Shown: positions 26,234 to 38,234 of the stretch, in pieces
Position numbering within the stretch: position 1 is the stretch's first letter
Layout of the letters: each line of letters opens with the position of its first letter
Source of the DNA: Tachypleus tridentatus
Lineage: Eukaryota; Arthropoda; Merostomata; Xiphosura; Limulidae
Assembly (NCBI RefSeq): GCF_004210375.1
Contig: NC_134825.1
Span: forward strand, 72,903,558-72,967,557
Reading direction: 5' to 3'
Length of the DNA: 64,000 nucleotides
Position numbers and translations under genes: made by a program
The notes under the pieces: generated by a model
Databases searched by the model: none
Seen by the model: only the letters and a program-made list of their open reading frames with translations
Told to the model about the DNA's origin: nothing

Positions 26234-28502
26234 AGGCCAGTTGTAAATTACGTTTATTGTTGTGTAGGATTGTTGGTGTTTTTTGTTAAGCAAATAGCTT
26301 CACAAAGAGCTTTCCGTGATCTGTCCACCACGGATATCTTATTCCAAGATTAAATCACATACTTATTTTATTGTATGCCTTTACCTGTCTATCTGAAATA
26401 TTCATAAGGAGAGCAAATTTCACTTAAACCACTTTTGAAATGAAAAACTAACCATAACTCAAATATCAAAGAGTACTACTGTTGCAAAAACTGTTAATGT
26501 CATCCTTCCATAACCAACTGAAAATAGTTGCTCTGATTTGTTTAGATATAGGTAATATACACCAACAGCTATTTTTATAAAAGCTTGAACCAGTTTGATC
26601 CTGTATTCATTTCATCAAGCATTTTAATAGATGAACAGACACTTCTACAAGTTGTTGGGAATTGGAGTTCTCTCTAATGCGCTTGTTATTTGTAATAGTG
26701 GTTGAAGGAGGAAACTTGAAATGTGGGATACTGCAATAGGACCATTCATCTGACTTGCAAATGTGTCATTTCATTACTCTTTTCTATGCATTTGTCTAAC
26801 ACAAACTTTGGGAAAGCTTTCTATGGTCTCATCAGCCAGTGCATTTATTCATAAAAAAGTTAAAAGCTGACCAATAAGTAAAGCAAATACAAAAATACTA
26901 TTCTATGAATAAATACCTTAATTTATTTGTTCACTTATACTTGTGTGTATTTTCTTTGATGTTCGTATTATCTACATAATATGTTCTGAACTGCATTCGA
27001 GACCACAAACGTTTGGCTACCTGATGAATATCAGACTACCTGATTACCGAAACAAACTGTTAAATTATTATAAACATTTTAAGTTGTTTTTAAGCGAATC
27101 TCACTTCGAGTTAATTCAAACAATCTTCTAATTAAAATAATATTTTAGAACGTAAGTTCAATAGAGCTTAGTATAACCTACGTATATGGATTCATCAAAC
27201 ATTAAAGAAATTCATATTTAAACATACTACCTCTACAATTTATCTTGCATTGTTTTGACTGTAGGTTGAATTTGGAATTCAATACAGTATATTGTTTCCA
27301 TAATTATCTTTGAGTTCAAGTTAAGTTATTGAACTATGATTTATTTATTTAAGTTATAAGACATAAATGTGATAAAATATCAATTTATGAATACACATAA
27401 ATTTTGTTATGATTTTAATTATATTTTCGTAAGTATTATTGAAAACTCAGAACTGTGTATTATATTCCATATATAATTTTACATTACTTCGTTAGATGGC
27501 ACTATAGATCACAAGTGCAAACCTGTGAATAACAAAATTAATACATATGTAAAATAGGAAATCGCTCTCAGGCGAAAAACTCTTTAAAAAACAAGAAATT
27601 TTCTTTCTTTTTACATTTCTGTTAGCTCGATGGAAATTAAGTAACTATTTACAGATTACTAGAAATAATCTCACTTCACGTGGCGTTCAACAAGGACAAG
27701 CGTTTATCATGTAGTTATGTGTCGTTTCATAGTTTTTTATTAGTAGTATTTTGTCATTAATTAAATAAAGATGATAAAAAGCATTACAACTTCATTCGAT
27801 GATTTTTGTGAGAAAAAATTACGGAAAAGTGTGTTAACAATCAAATAGTTCTTCTTCATTTGTTTATATGAGCTTTTAAGTCACTTCATGTTAGAATAGG
27901 TTGATGCACTCATCAAATGGCGTCTGAAACAGTCCGTCGTCCAAGTACAGGTTCTATTGAGAAATACAGTTGTTTATCAACAGCTTGTGATTAAAACAAG
28001 CTACCTATACTTATCACAACTCAAAATTAACCCAGTGACGAAAATAGAGGATAATTTAATATGCTCTTGTTGCGTTCTTGTTTTAGTGTAAAGTTACACA
28101 TTCGGCCATTCGCACGCTTTATATAGCGTGAAATGAAACCGCAGAATTTAGCGTTGCAGGTCTGCGAACTTGCAACGCTGATTCTCTTGGGTGACGGACA
28201 AGTATGTATTTTTTACTAAGATCATGCAAAGTAATTCAAACAAAAACATGTAATTGTTGGAATACGCTAGTTTGATGATCAGTTGAGCACTTACACCCTC
28301 AGTGATATTTGCGGATGTAATTCCAAATCTGTATCACGAGGTTCGACTTAGAAGGTTTAGGAAAATCTTAATCCTAAATACTAAGAGTTGATGCAAAACA
28401 ATGATAATATTTAATAATATGAAATAAAAAATAGAGATACTATAAAGCAGTTTTAAAAATGAAAATAATTACTAGTTTTTAGGTATAGAGTCGAGTAGCA
28501 GG
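26234..28502. other. AT-rich intergenic DNA, nothing recognised
   Basis: No exon, SINE or transposon signature seen. Short chance frames only. Confidence 0.5.
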
Positions 28503-28776
28503 ATTTTTTTTTTTGAATTTCGCACAAAGCTACTCGAGGGCTATCTGTGCTAGCCGTCCCTAATTTAGCAGTGTAAGACTAGAGGGAAGGCAGCTAGTCA
28601 TCACCACCCACCGCCAACTCTTGGGCTACTCTTTTACCAATGAATAGTGAGATTGACCGTCACATTATAACGCCCCCATGGCTGAAAGAGCGAGCATGTT
28701 TGGCGCGACTGGGATGCAAACCCGCAACCCTCAGATTACGAGTTGCACGCCTTAACACGCTTGGCCATGCCGGGCC
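28503..28776 (-). mobile_element. SINE family A, full length, inverted (first tandem copy)
   Basis: Complete on the minus strand from a head (A box within GGCCAAGCGTGTTAAGG, B box GGTTTGCATCCC) to a T-rich plus-strand end at 28503-28514. No left-hand target duplication matches the sequence to its right. This fits arrival as part of a larger copied segment (see 28560-29311). Confidence 0.92.
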
Positions 28777-29311
28777 ATGACTTAAAGTAAAGTAGATTAT
28801 TTTATAATAGATCAATCACACAACATCTGTCATAGCCAGTGCTGTTGAGACCTTCCGCCTAATATCAGGATTCATTAGGCCAGCTAGGATAGGACGGCTT
28901 TTTAGGTCCCTATCAGAGGTATTTAAATACAGTTGCTAATTTAGCAGTGTAAGACTAGAGGGAAGGCAGCTAGTCATCACCACCCACCGCCAACTCTTGG
29001 GCTACTCTTTTACCAATGAATAGTGGGATTGACCGTCACATTATAACGCCCCCATGGCTGAAAGGGCGAGCATGTTTGGCGCGACTGGGATGCGAACCCG
29101 CAACCCTCCGATTACGAGTTGCACGCTTTAACACGCTTGGCCATGCCGGGACATGACTTAAAGTAAAGTAGATTATTTTATAATAGATAAACCACACAAC
29201 ATCTGTCATAGCCAGTGCTGTTGAGACCTTCCGCCTAATATCAGGATTCATTAGGCCAGCTAGGATAGGACGGCTTTTTAGGTCCCTATCAGAGGTATTT
29301 AAATACAGTTG
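28560..29311. repeat. 376-bp direct tandem duplication
   Basis: Positions 28560-28935 and 28936-29311 are near-identical direct repeats of exactly 376 bp, differing at a handful of bases. Each holds most of a family A SINE plus about 160 bp of its right flank (CATGACTTAAAGTAAAGTAG through TTTAAATACAGTTG). The junction shares CTAA with the sequence after the second copy (CTAAATGCAAC), a microhomology scar. The high identity implies a recent event. Confidence 0.93.
28936..29151 (-). mobile_element. SINE family A, second tandem copy, tail missing
   Basis: Same SINE as at 28503 but starting inside the body (CTAATTTAGCAG), because the duplication breakpoint lies there. The 3' tail of the SINE was left behind, so this is not a separate insertion. 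Confidence 0.9.
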
Positions 29312-29906
29312 CTAAATGCAACATTTTTTTTTCTGTCGCCTTTTTTATGAGTTGTTATAGGAGAGTGTTTTGTGTATCCATAAAAGTAAACGGCTCCAAC
29401 CACATTAAGTTTAAATGTAAAAAAAGTCCATGTCTGATCTCTTTGATATGCAAATGACATTTATTATAACAAAGGGCTCATTTTAGGACTTCTTGTTTTG
29501 TCATGACGTAAATGTAAAATGAACAGCTTATCGAAAATCACCATACTGGGCTTTTTTATAGCTACCGTGTAATATCGTGTTAGCCATACTTTATAAGAAC
29601 GATTTATGTATGCAGTACAAAGGCACGTACACTCTAGACAAACAGGCTTATGGGCAGCTATTTGGTCGTGAAAAACTACACAAGAAGTACAATTGGTGAC
29701 TCAATCAGCGTGGAGATTAAAAGCTCCTTCGAATTGTTGTGATGCAGATAGTTGCGTGCAAGTTTGATGAACAAACAGCGAGTCTTTCCGTGAGATGTGA
29801 GTACTGTGAAAGCTTATGAAAGATATTCTTTCAAAAAAAGACCTTATCACTGTGTAGATAGGCGTAGCTTGTATTAAAGCATAAAAAAAACTGTACATTA
29901 TTTGTC
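29312..29906. other. Spacer, nothing recognised
   Basis: No gene or element seen. Confidence 0.5.
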
Positions 29907-29907
29907 T

Positions 29908-30075
29908 GCACTAAAAGCAAGTATTCGCTCTGATGTACACATTAAACATAACTATTGGTCCTAATGCACACATTAAAAGTAATTATTGGTTCTGATATAC
30001 GTATTAAAAGTAGCTATTTGTCCTGATAGACACATTAAAAATAATTATTGGTCCTGATTCACACATTAATAAAAG
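29908..30075. repeat. 31-bp tandem repeat, about 5.4 copies
   Basis: Units start at 29908, 29939, 29970, 30001, 30032 and 30063. The consensus is roughly ACATTAAAAGTAATTATTGG followed by TCCTGATNCAC. Copies differ by several bases, so the array is old. No coding potential is evident. Confidence 0.88.
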
Positions 30076-30142
30076 TCAGCAGAAACTTCATTGTTTGGTG
30101 TAATATGACTATAGCAGCTGATGATAAACTTTCCCCAGTGTG

Positions 30143-30435
30143 TTTGATTTGTTTTTGAATTTCGTACAAAGCTACTCGAGGGCTATCTGTGCTAGCCGTC
30201 CCTAATTTAGCAGTGTAAGACTAGAGGGAAGGCAGCTAGTCATCACCACCCACCACCAACTCTTGGGCTACTCTTTTACCAACGAATAGTGGGATTGACC
30301 GTAACATTATAACGCCCCCACTGCTGAAAGGGCGAGCATTATGGCGGGATGCGAACCCGTGGCGCGACCGGGATGCGAACCCGCGACCCTCAGATTACGA
30401 GTCGCACGTCTTAACACGCTTGGCCATGCCGGGCC
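30143..30435 (-). mobile_element. SINE family A with duplicated B-box segment, exact 11-bp TSD
   Basis: Complete inverted copy flanked by TCCCCAGTGTG at 30132-30142 and 30436-30446. At about 30345-30385 the segment GGGATGCGAACCCG occurs twice, so the internal promoter has two B boxes in a row. Confidence 0.93.
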
Positions 30436-30446
30436 TCCCCAGTGTG

Positions 30447-32496
30447 AATTGAAGGGGGTTCTTGAGTGCAACATATATGGATAATTTAGTAGCGGCTATA
30501 GTAGTGTGTAGGCTGTGCCATTCACAGGGGCCCACCTCGCCCTAACGCAATTAAATTTGAAAGATCTGCTAACGAACAGTGATGATGTGAGAACAGCAGT
30601 TTTCAGAAAGACTGTGACGTCAGCAACTGGCAGTTTTTGTTCTGCCACTCACTTTTTGAACCTGCTCTGTCCTGGATTCGAAACCAATTTTTGTAGGTTT
30701 TCTCTTTGCCTCATTTCAGTTAATTTTTAAACATTTTGTAACAATTTGATTTTTATTGTTATTTTCCCTTTCATCATGTATTTATGTTTGCTAGTAACGT
30801 AATTAGAATTTAAGAGTCGCTTAACGGTGTAATGTATTTCGTATATTACACACGAAGAAACAGTAATTTACATTGTATTTAAATACATTTCATATCATTT
30901 CTGACTATCTTTTAGTTTTGCTGTATTTAATTATGAGATATGTATGTGTGTACATATGACAAATACAATTAGTAAGTTACGTAACTTATCCGTACAAGGG
31001 CTCACAACTAAGTATGGACACCGCTGCCTGGATCGGTACATGATATAAAATTATCTAAGAACTTTTTACTTGAACAAGAGTATGATATAAGGACTTAATC
31101 TACATATTTCTTTCCAGAACTATTCTGTAGCACGGTAAGTTAACCCTTTTGCATTTTCCTCACCTGAATTAATTTACAGCAGAGAAGAACAATCCACAAA
31201 CTTACTTCTTGGCTAAACCAGTTGAAAATAAGATGTTCATTTTTGTTAATGATACCAGAGGACCAACTGTAAGTTTAAGAACCCAGAATCGGGGGTTCAA
31301 TTATAATCCATTATGTAACTTCGTGTTAAAACAACAACAATCTTACCTGAATTGGGATTTGGTAGATTGGTGATTATTTACGTACTTCTGGCTTAACTGA
31401 ACTGGTATACACTATATAAGGAACTACTTTTTATTTTCCTTTTCTGAGTTTCTTATTACCTGAACTGGAGGTATATAGTGTAATGGAATAATCTACGTAT
31501 AAAATATAAAAACAAGAAAATATTAAATAAGAAGATTCCATGTGCTTCTTTATTACCGAAGTTGGTATAAGAGGATAGTATAGTATAGTATTGGAGGTTA
31601 ACTCACACACTTCATATGAGGATAATTTAGGCACATTTCGTTAAATAATTACATGCATCATGACTTTTTGAATGAGACATTAGTTTGAAATATGAGATTA
31701 TGTTATGCCTTTAATAATAATTAAATCATACATATAAGTACAGTTTTGACGAGAAAGATTGCTCATCTTTAATATTAATTAATTAAAGAATATTGTGATT
31801 GTATAAAGTTGTTTTTGCTTTTTTAAATCACAGCGACTCATCAAGTAACTGATCTTTAACTGAAAGCACAAATATTATCTAGTGAGCAAAATTATCTTCA
31901 AGTGTTTCATACTTAAACCAGTGTGGTTAAATCAAAACATATAATACTTTGCTATAGAATGCCTTTAAGATACTAAATAAAAATTATATACTCGTAATCT
32001 ATTGTCGTGATAACGTATGGTGGTCTATAATTATATTCCACATTGGATCACTTGAGGCGTGAACCACAAAACTATGGGTCGGGCATAACCTTGTTGAAGA
32101 TACGTCATTCTCTAAACACAGTTTTATGTACTTTAACACTTTAACAATATCTGCTCACAGTGTCTACAACGAATAAGACTTCCACAGGTCTGATATGGCT
32201 CATAGGTCACCTTTTGTAGACCTCTGCTTTATTCTTTTGTTAATGGTTATTGTAAAAATGGATTCTGGAGACGAATAATAATAACAAAAAAATTGCAAAA
32301 TTTTGATGCCACGAGGCTCAATCTGAAAATATAAGTCTGCGTACATCCGAATGTAGTTTGCTGTATAACAGTTACGTGAGCAACAAACGAACCTGCTTTA
32401 TTTTATTTGTTGTTGTTTTTTTTGTATTGTGAACTATTGATTTCCGCCAACACCAAGAAGCTGGCCTCTTTTCTTCAATGCTTTTGAAAACAAGTA
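30447..32496. other. AT-rich intergenic DNA
   Basis: No gene or element recognised. A 71-codon frame at 30515-30730 shows no family features. Confidence 0.45.
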
Positions 32497-32902
32497 GGCC
32501 TGGCATGTCCAGGTGGTTAAGGTATTCGACTTGTAATCCGAGGGTCGCGGGTTCGAATCCCCATCACACCAAATATGCTCGCCCTTTCAGCCGTGGGGAC
32601 GTTATAATGTACGGTCAATCCCACTATTCGTTGGTAAAAGAGTAGCCCAAGAGTTGGCGATGGGTGGTAATGACTGTCTGCCTTCCATCTAGTCTTACAC
32701 TGCTGCGCCCCCCAGTGGCTCAGCAGTATGTATGCGGACTTACAGCGCTAAAAACGGGTTTCGATACCCGTGGTGGGCAGAGCAGAGATAGCCCCTTGAG
32801 TAGCTTTGTGTTTAATTCAAAACAACAACTTACACTGCTAAATTAAGGACGGCTAGCACAGATAACCCTCGTGTAGATTTGCGTGAAATTAAAAAAAACA
32901 AA
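32497..32902 (+). mobile_element. SINE family A interrupted by a family B SINE
   Basis: Head and body at 32497-32704 (B box GGTTCGAATCCCC; CACCA at the tRNA 3' end), then the family B insert, then the remaining body and tail at 32840-32902 (GGACGGCTAGCACAGATAAC) with an A-rich end. Confidence 0.93.
32705..32828 (+). mobile_element. SINE family B (124 bp), nested, exact 11-bp TSD
   Basis: Begins GCGCCCCCCAGTGGCTCAGC (A box TGGCTCAGCAG) and has a B box-like GGGTTTCGATACCCG. The tail is the family B tail, GAGTAGCTTTGTGTTTAATT, with a CAA-repeat end. CTTACACTGCT from the host SINE is duplicated at 32694-32704 and 32829-32839, proving insertion into an existing family A copy. Confidence 0.94.
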
Positions 32903-34104
32903 AAAAACATGTAAATCTTTGTAAGAAAACATTATAATCAGCTTAGTTTTGTTTATGCATTGCACGTTTTTTTAGTAAATGAAATAACTGCTAAGTTGCT
33001 AACGTATGCAACAAAGTATTAGACATGAGAAAATCAGTATTATTATTTTTAGAGAATAACTAAGCTTTACAACGCCAATTTAGGTACAAATTATTTCCCT
33101 GCATTGTAATAGATTATATTTTATACAGTTTAACAGTCTTATATGATTGCTAAAGAGATTTTAATAATATAGTTTAACTGTAGTTCCATTTTAACTTTAC
33201 CTGACTGGATTCTCAGTACAGTCTAAACTCTCATAAAATGAAAACTTTGTTTTTTTTATGAGGGGTGATAACAAAATTTAAAAGCTTACAGATGATAAAC
33301 ATAGAAATAAATCAAATACTTTAACAGATAACTTTTAACAGATTTTCAATTTAGGTCAAAATAGATCAGTGACAACCAGATAGTGTTCTTCGTATCTGAA
33401 TCGTGTCACTTTGCAATGTAAAGTATTTTTGCCCTTAAGATAAGTGATGATATTCCATATTTCTCACTTTTAAATGTTATTTATGCCTAAAATTATCAAC
33501 GCAAAGAATTAAGTACTGCAACTGTGTAGACTCAGAACTGTTTGATTACAGAAGCTTGAATGTTTATGTAAAGCACGAGACACGAAGCTTACACGAACGT
33601 ATAACAAATAAAAATTTCACCTTTTACAAAAGTCTTCCTCTCGTGTAAGATGGTCGGGTTCTCAATGATTCTGTGGATGTTGGAGCTAGACAGAAGACAA
33701 CTAAACGTCAATTCAAGTCAGATTCAACTTCAAGTTTGGTATTCTACAATTCTAGGTTACCTATTTTAGTAAGCGTTCTAATTTTACATATTTAATGGAA
33801 TGCCAGGTTATATCAAATTAAACGCACCTCTGCACCTCTCACTCGTTTCAATATAATTCACTCCAACAGACTTTCCTGTCCCATCTCTACTGAATGATTA
33901 CTTGCGTATAACCATATTATTAGGTAATGTCCTAAATAAGTTCATGGCTTATTTATCTTGTTCACAAGATAAACTAAATTCGCGAAAACAAATAAGCTGT
34001 GGAAGAATATAAACATGGCAGTTCTCAACTGCTACAATGTCTGATTTACAAAAAAACAAACTCATTTCGTATCATATATCTTGAATTCAAATATAATTTC
34101 CATC
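32903..34104. other. AT-rich spacer, nothing recognised
   Basis: No gene or element seen. Confidence 0.5.
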
Positions 34105-34228
34105 CTCCCTAGTGGTACAGCGGAATGTCTGCGGACTATCATCGCTATAAAATGGATTTCGATACCCGAGGTGGACAGAGTACAGACAACCCATTGTGCA
34201 GTTTTGTATTTAATTTCAAATAAACACT
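34105..34228 (+). mobile_element. SINE family B, diverged
   Basis: Head CCTCCCTAGTGGTACAGCGG, B box-like GGATTTCGATACCCGAGG, tail CAGACAACCCATTGTGCAGT and TTTAATTTCAAAT. Confidence 0.85.
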
Positions 34229-34564
34229 CATATGCAATTTATAACGAATTTTTAATGATCAAAATCAAATTATTTAAATTTCGATGTCAATAATAGTCAA
34301 ATTTAATATGAGTGAGTTGGAAATAGGTTTATAAACCTTACATTTTAATAACTAATTCATAATCGAAAATAGTAAACCTTACCTGCGGCACAGTGTCCAG
34401 CATCGTTACGTCACATTTTCTAGCTTTATAATTTAATTAGTTAAGGTGATTTTGTAAAATTTATATTATTCACCAAGGTGAGAAGTTTCACTAGGTCAAA
34501 TAAGATTTGTTTGTTTTTGTTATTGTTTTTTGCATTTACTAACTTAAAATTAACTGCAGCCAAT

Positions 34565-34700
34565 ACCCCCAGTAGCTAGCTCGGTGGTAAATCTGAAAGT
34601 TTATAGTTCTGAAAACCGTATTTTAGTACTCGTAGTGGGCACAGCACAGATAGCCCATTGTGTAGTTTTATACTTAGCTAAAAACAAACAAACAAACAAA
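34565..34700 (+). mobile_element. SINE family B, old copy
   Basis: Head CCCCCAGTAGCTAGCTCGGT, poor B box, clear tail GCACAGATAGCCCATTGTGT, ending in (ACAA)n. Confidence 0.82.
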
Positions 34701-35837
34701 ATTAAATACTTACTTAAATATTAAACTCTAAAGTATGTCGTTATTGTTCATATTAAAAAAAAACACGTGCGGTGTTTTCATCAAACGTTTTACGACGGCA
34801 ATTATTTAAACTTCTGTTTTGCAAATGAGCAATGATGAAGTCTTTCAGTCACGTGAGAGGTGTACACACACACACACAAACGTATTACGTTACAATATTT
34901 TTATAGTTTCCTTTTATTCTTACTGATTCACACCAAAAAAATAGTATGTCTAAAAAATTAGAATTTGACAAAAATTATATAGGTAAATTTTAAATATCGT
35001 AGTGGTATATAATTACATTAAGATATTCTGTTGTCTAAACTCATTATGAATTAATCTTTACAACGTGGCTAATATGCATCTCTATTTGATTTTTTATTTA
35101 GATTATATCATTAATGACAGTTAGTACAGAGGTTAACCCTCGCATTTTCTTTTACCTGAAAAAAAAATCCGGTTCCAAACCTATTGTTTTTGAATTGCGT
35201 AACAAGTCTCAAGTTTCCTTTCTTTTCAAGTTTTGTAAAATACAAACTGTCACTTTTAATTTATATTTACTTTCACGTATGTATAATGTATAATTCTCGT
35301 GCGTTCCATCATTTTAACTGTTATAAAGTATTGAAATTATATTTACGATTCATTTTATCAAAGGTTTTATTTGATTAGAAATATAATATCTACACCAACT
35401 GTTAGGTAATATAGCAATAGGACTTTTGATTTCCTAATAACATACGTTGTGTATTTTAACATTAATATTTATATTTCCTTAATATGGCGTTATTTGATGT
35501 TGAAAGAATATAATTTGGATTTTACTTACCTGAACTTTTATTTGGACATAAAACAACCTACCTAAAGTTTTTAATGTGTGTTTGAGAAGCAAAACCTAAC
35601 AACGGCCTATTTGCACTGGATTCACCACGGAGATTAAGCTCTCAATTCTAGCATTGTCTTATTTAAAGTAATATTTGAAAGAAGGCAAAATTCCATCAAA
35701 GGAAACAGATATTTATCTATAAAGTTTTGAAGAATTGTCTATACTCTTCAATATATTATAGTTAAAGCTTCCACGCAATTTATTTTGAAATTGCTCAACA
35801 TAACTTTCAATTATAAATAATAACTTTGAGAAATTAT
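34701..35837. other. AT-rich spacer with a short (AC)n run
   Basis: An (AC)n microsatellite lies at 34862-34878. No gene or element recognised. Confidence 0.5.
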
Positions 35838-36108
35838 GATTGTTTTTGAATTTCGCGCAAAGCTACACGAGGTCTATCTGCGCTAGCCGTCCCTAATTTA
35901 GCAATGTAAGACTAGAGGGGAAGGCAGCTAGTCATCACCACCACCGCTAACTATTGGGCTACTCTTTTACCAACGAATAGTGGGATTGATAGTACATTAT
36001 AACGCCCCCACGGCTGAAAGGGCGAGCATGTTTGATGCAAAGGGGATTCTAACCTGCGACCCTCAGATTATAAGTCAAATGCCTTAACCCACCTCGCCAT
36101 GCCGGGCC
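35838..36108 (-). mobile_element. SINE family A, full length, inverted, exact 10-bp TSD
   Basis: GAGAAATTAT flanks it at 35828-35837 and 36109-36118. Tail, body and head are all recognisable; the B box is mutated (plus-strand GGGGATTCTAACCTGC). Confidence 0.93.
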
Positions 36109-36170
36109 GAGAAATTATAAAACGGTATTATTATTCTATATTATTAACTTATAACTTAATATAGAGAATT

Positions 36171-36188
36171 ATATATATATATATATAT
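36171..36188. repeat. (AT)n microsatellite
   Basis: About nine AT units. Confidence 0.88.
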
Positions 36189-36679
36189 CTTGGGTGAAAT
36201 AGGAAAATGTGGTAAAAACACAGGTTAAAGGTGGTTTTCATTATTTCTTATTGGGAATAAGTAATATTGATTTATGTCTTATAATTTGATCTTCTACTTT
36301 CCAATATATTTACCTGAATACATGATAAGATAAAGTAAATAATTATGCGCACACGACACACATATAAGAGTCACAAATACTAGTTAAATGTAACTAAATG
36401 GTCAGTTTATCATTAGCAATATGTTATTACGGCAAATATAAAAGAAAAGTACACAAGGTTTTATAATACACTGCTATTTTGTATTTGTTTTAAACAATGA
36501 GATACACTTTGTTTTTATACTGCCATAAGTTTATCAAAGGCAGATTATTTGGTTTGTATTTGACCTTCCACTTAACTGTTTGATCATGAAGTCGTATGGT
36601 GACCATACAGTAAGAAAACTTGTAGCTTACCTAGTAAAGCATTGGTATTATTATTATTCTAAGAACTTATGACTTAAAG

Positions 36680-36957
36680 TTTTGTTTCGTTTTTTGAATT
36701 TTCCACAAAGCTACGCGAGGGCCATCTGTGCTAGCCGTCCCTAATTTAGCAGTGTAAGACTAGAGGGAAGGCAGCTAGTCATCACCACCCACCGCCAACT
36801 CTTGGGCTACTCTTTTACCAACGAATAGTGGGATTGACCGTCACATTATAACGCCCCCACGGCTGAAAGGGCGAGCATGTTTGGCGCGACTGGGATGCGA
36901 ACCCGCAACCCTCAGATTACGAGTCGCACGCCTTAACATGCTTGGCCATGCCGGGCC
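36680..36957 (-). mobile_element. SINE family A, full length, inverted, exact 11-bp TSD
   Basis: ATGACTTAAAG occurs at 36669-36679 and 36958-36968. This copy and its right flank to about 37076 are shared with the 28.5-kb locus. Only here is the target-site duplication present on both sides, so this locus keeps the original insertion context. Confidence 0.94.
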
Positions 36958-36968
36958 ATGACTTAAAG

Positions 36969-37076
36969 TAAAGTAGATTATTTTATAATAGATCAACCAC
37001 ACAACATCTGTCATAGCCAGTGCTGTTGAGACCTTCCGCCTAATATCAGGATTCATTAGGCCAGCTAGGATAGGAC
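36969..37076 (-). pseudogene. Possible non-LTR reverse-transcriptase scrap, shared with 28.9 kb
   Basis: On the minus strand from about 37056 it reads MNPDIRRKVSTALAMTDVV followed by W. This resembles the linker before the thumb of some LINE reverse transcriptases, where an N-x-x-I-R-R-R-V/I-x-x-A-x-x-A pattern is common. The match is short and family assignment is weak. The same 108 bp follow the SINE at 28787-28895 and again at 29163-29271. Confidence 0.35.
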
Positions 37077-37851
37077 AGATATAGTAGTGATCTAGACACT
37101 ATTTATATCATATAAAAGTCCTAGGTTTAGGTCCCGAATTCTTCTTCTATTTTTCGTTTGTTTTTTTCCCATAGTAAAATCAAGCTGCAACTTTCAACAG
37201 TAGAATACAGCACACAATAATAAGGTGCCGATTGCAAAATCTATCACAATATAACTATTATCTAAGAGATTCGATCGTTTACACTTGTTGTTCTATTCTT
37301 CAGGAATAGAAAACGTTGATACTTCAAAGAAAAAACTATGTGTAACATACAAGATAAAACACTGTCTTAAATAATGTTTGAATACAGGATTCATTTAAGC
37401 ATATTTATAACCATATTATTACATAATACAGGAAAAAAGACGTATCAACCAGCGCAGTTTCTAACAAGTAATTCAGAACATTTCTTTTAAACACGTAAAA
37501 TATTTTAAATTGTGTAAAACGACATCATACATTAACCGTGTCAAACAGTATACGAAAAATGGCTTAATAGACTGGTTTGTAAAATTGACCATTTTAATTT
37601 ATTTTGAATATACTTAAAGAGTAAATAACAAAAATCATTTTAAGAAATTTGAAAAAAGGACAAATGAGTGTTAATTTTCTCACTGTGTATTTCAGTAAAG
37701 AAAGTTTTTAGCTTAAAAAAGCAATTCTTTCTTATTCAAGTTACCAAAAACTTTACTGAAGAAAGTTACATTTTAATATTCTACCGTACTCACATAAAAC
37801 AAAATGTTAGAATGTAATTCACGTATTTTGTAGATTTTTAGTACTGTCTCA
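37077..37851. other. AT-rich spacer upstream of the transporter gene
   Basis: No gene or element recognised. Confidence 0.5.
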
Positions 37852-38000
37852 TGACGTTTATCATGTGAACCAATCAAATTCTGGCAGGTAGCACATGACT
37901 AGGTGTTTTCATAGGGCGCGTGAGATACGAATCCACAGTATCAATTAGCATAGAATATAAGTTTCAGTACCACTAAAAGAAGATCCAGGAAAACTACCAG
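37852..38000 (+). promoter_or_regulatory. Candidate promoter region of the SLC18B1-like gene
   Basis: Within 130-275 bp of the ATG lie a CRE-like TGACGT (37852-37857), TCATGTGA (37861-37868), a CCAAT box (37870-37874), CACATGA (37892-37898) and an initiator-like TTTCAGTAC (37962-37970). TCATGTG is an M-box/E-box of the kind bound by MITF/TFE-type factors. No TATA box sits at the expected spacing. Motif presence only; the transcription start is not known. Confidence 0.3.
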
Positions 38001-38126
38001 CTTCATGACACTTCCCGCCAGTTACCATTTCACTTTTTATTGAACTTCATACAAAAGAAAACGAAAACAAAAATCTGAAAGTTAAAAACCAATAACTGGT
38101 TGACTGTCTTTCTTGTAGCGTAAGTA

Positions 38127-38234
38127 ATGGGTAAACTTTCAATTCGAAATATTTTGCTACTTTCCACTCTATGGTTCGGAATATTTTGTAATTATGTATG
38201 TTATTCCATTATTTCACCCTTCTTCCCTCAACTG
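38127..38234 (+). CDS. SLC18B1: SLC18B1-like exon 1 (residues 1-36, TM1)
   Basis: ATG at 38127 opens MGKLSIRNILLLSTLWFGIF and ends FFPQL before GTAAGT (phase 0). A short basic N-terminus precedes TM1. Confidence 0.85.
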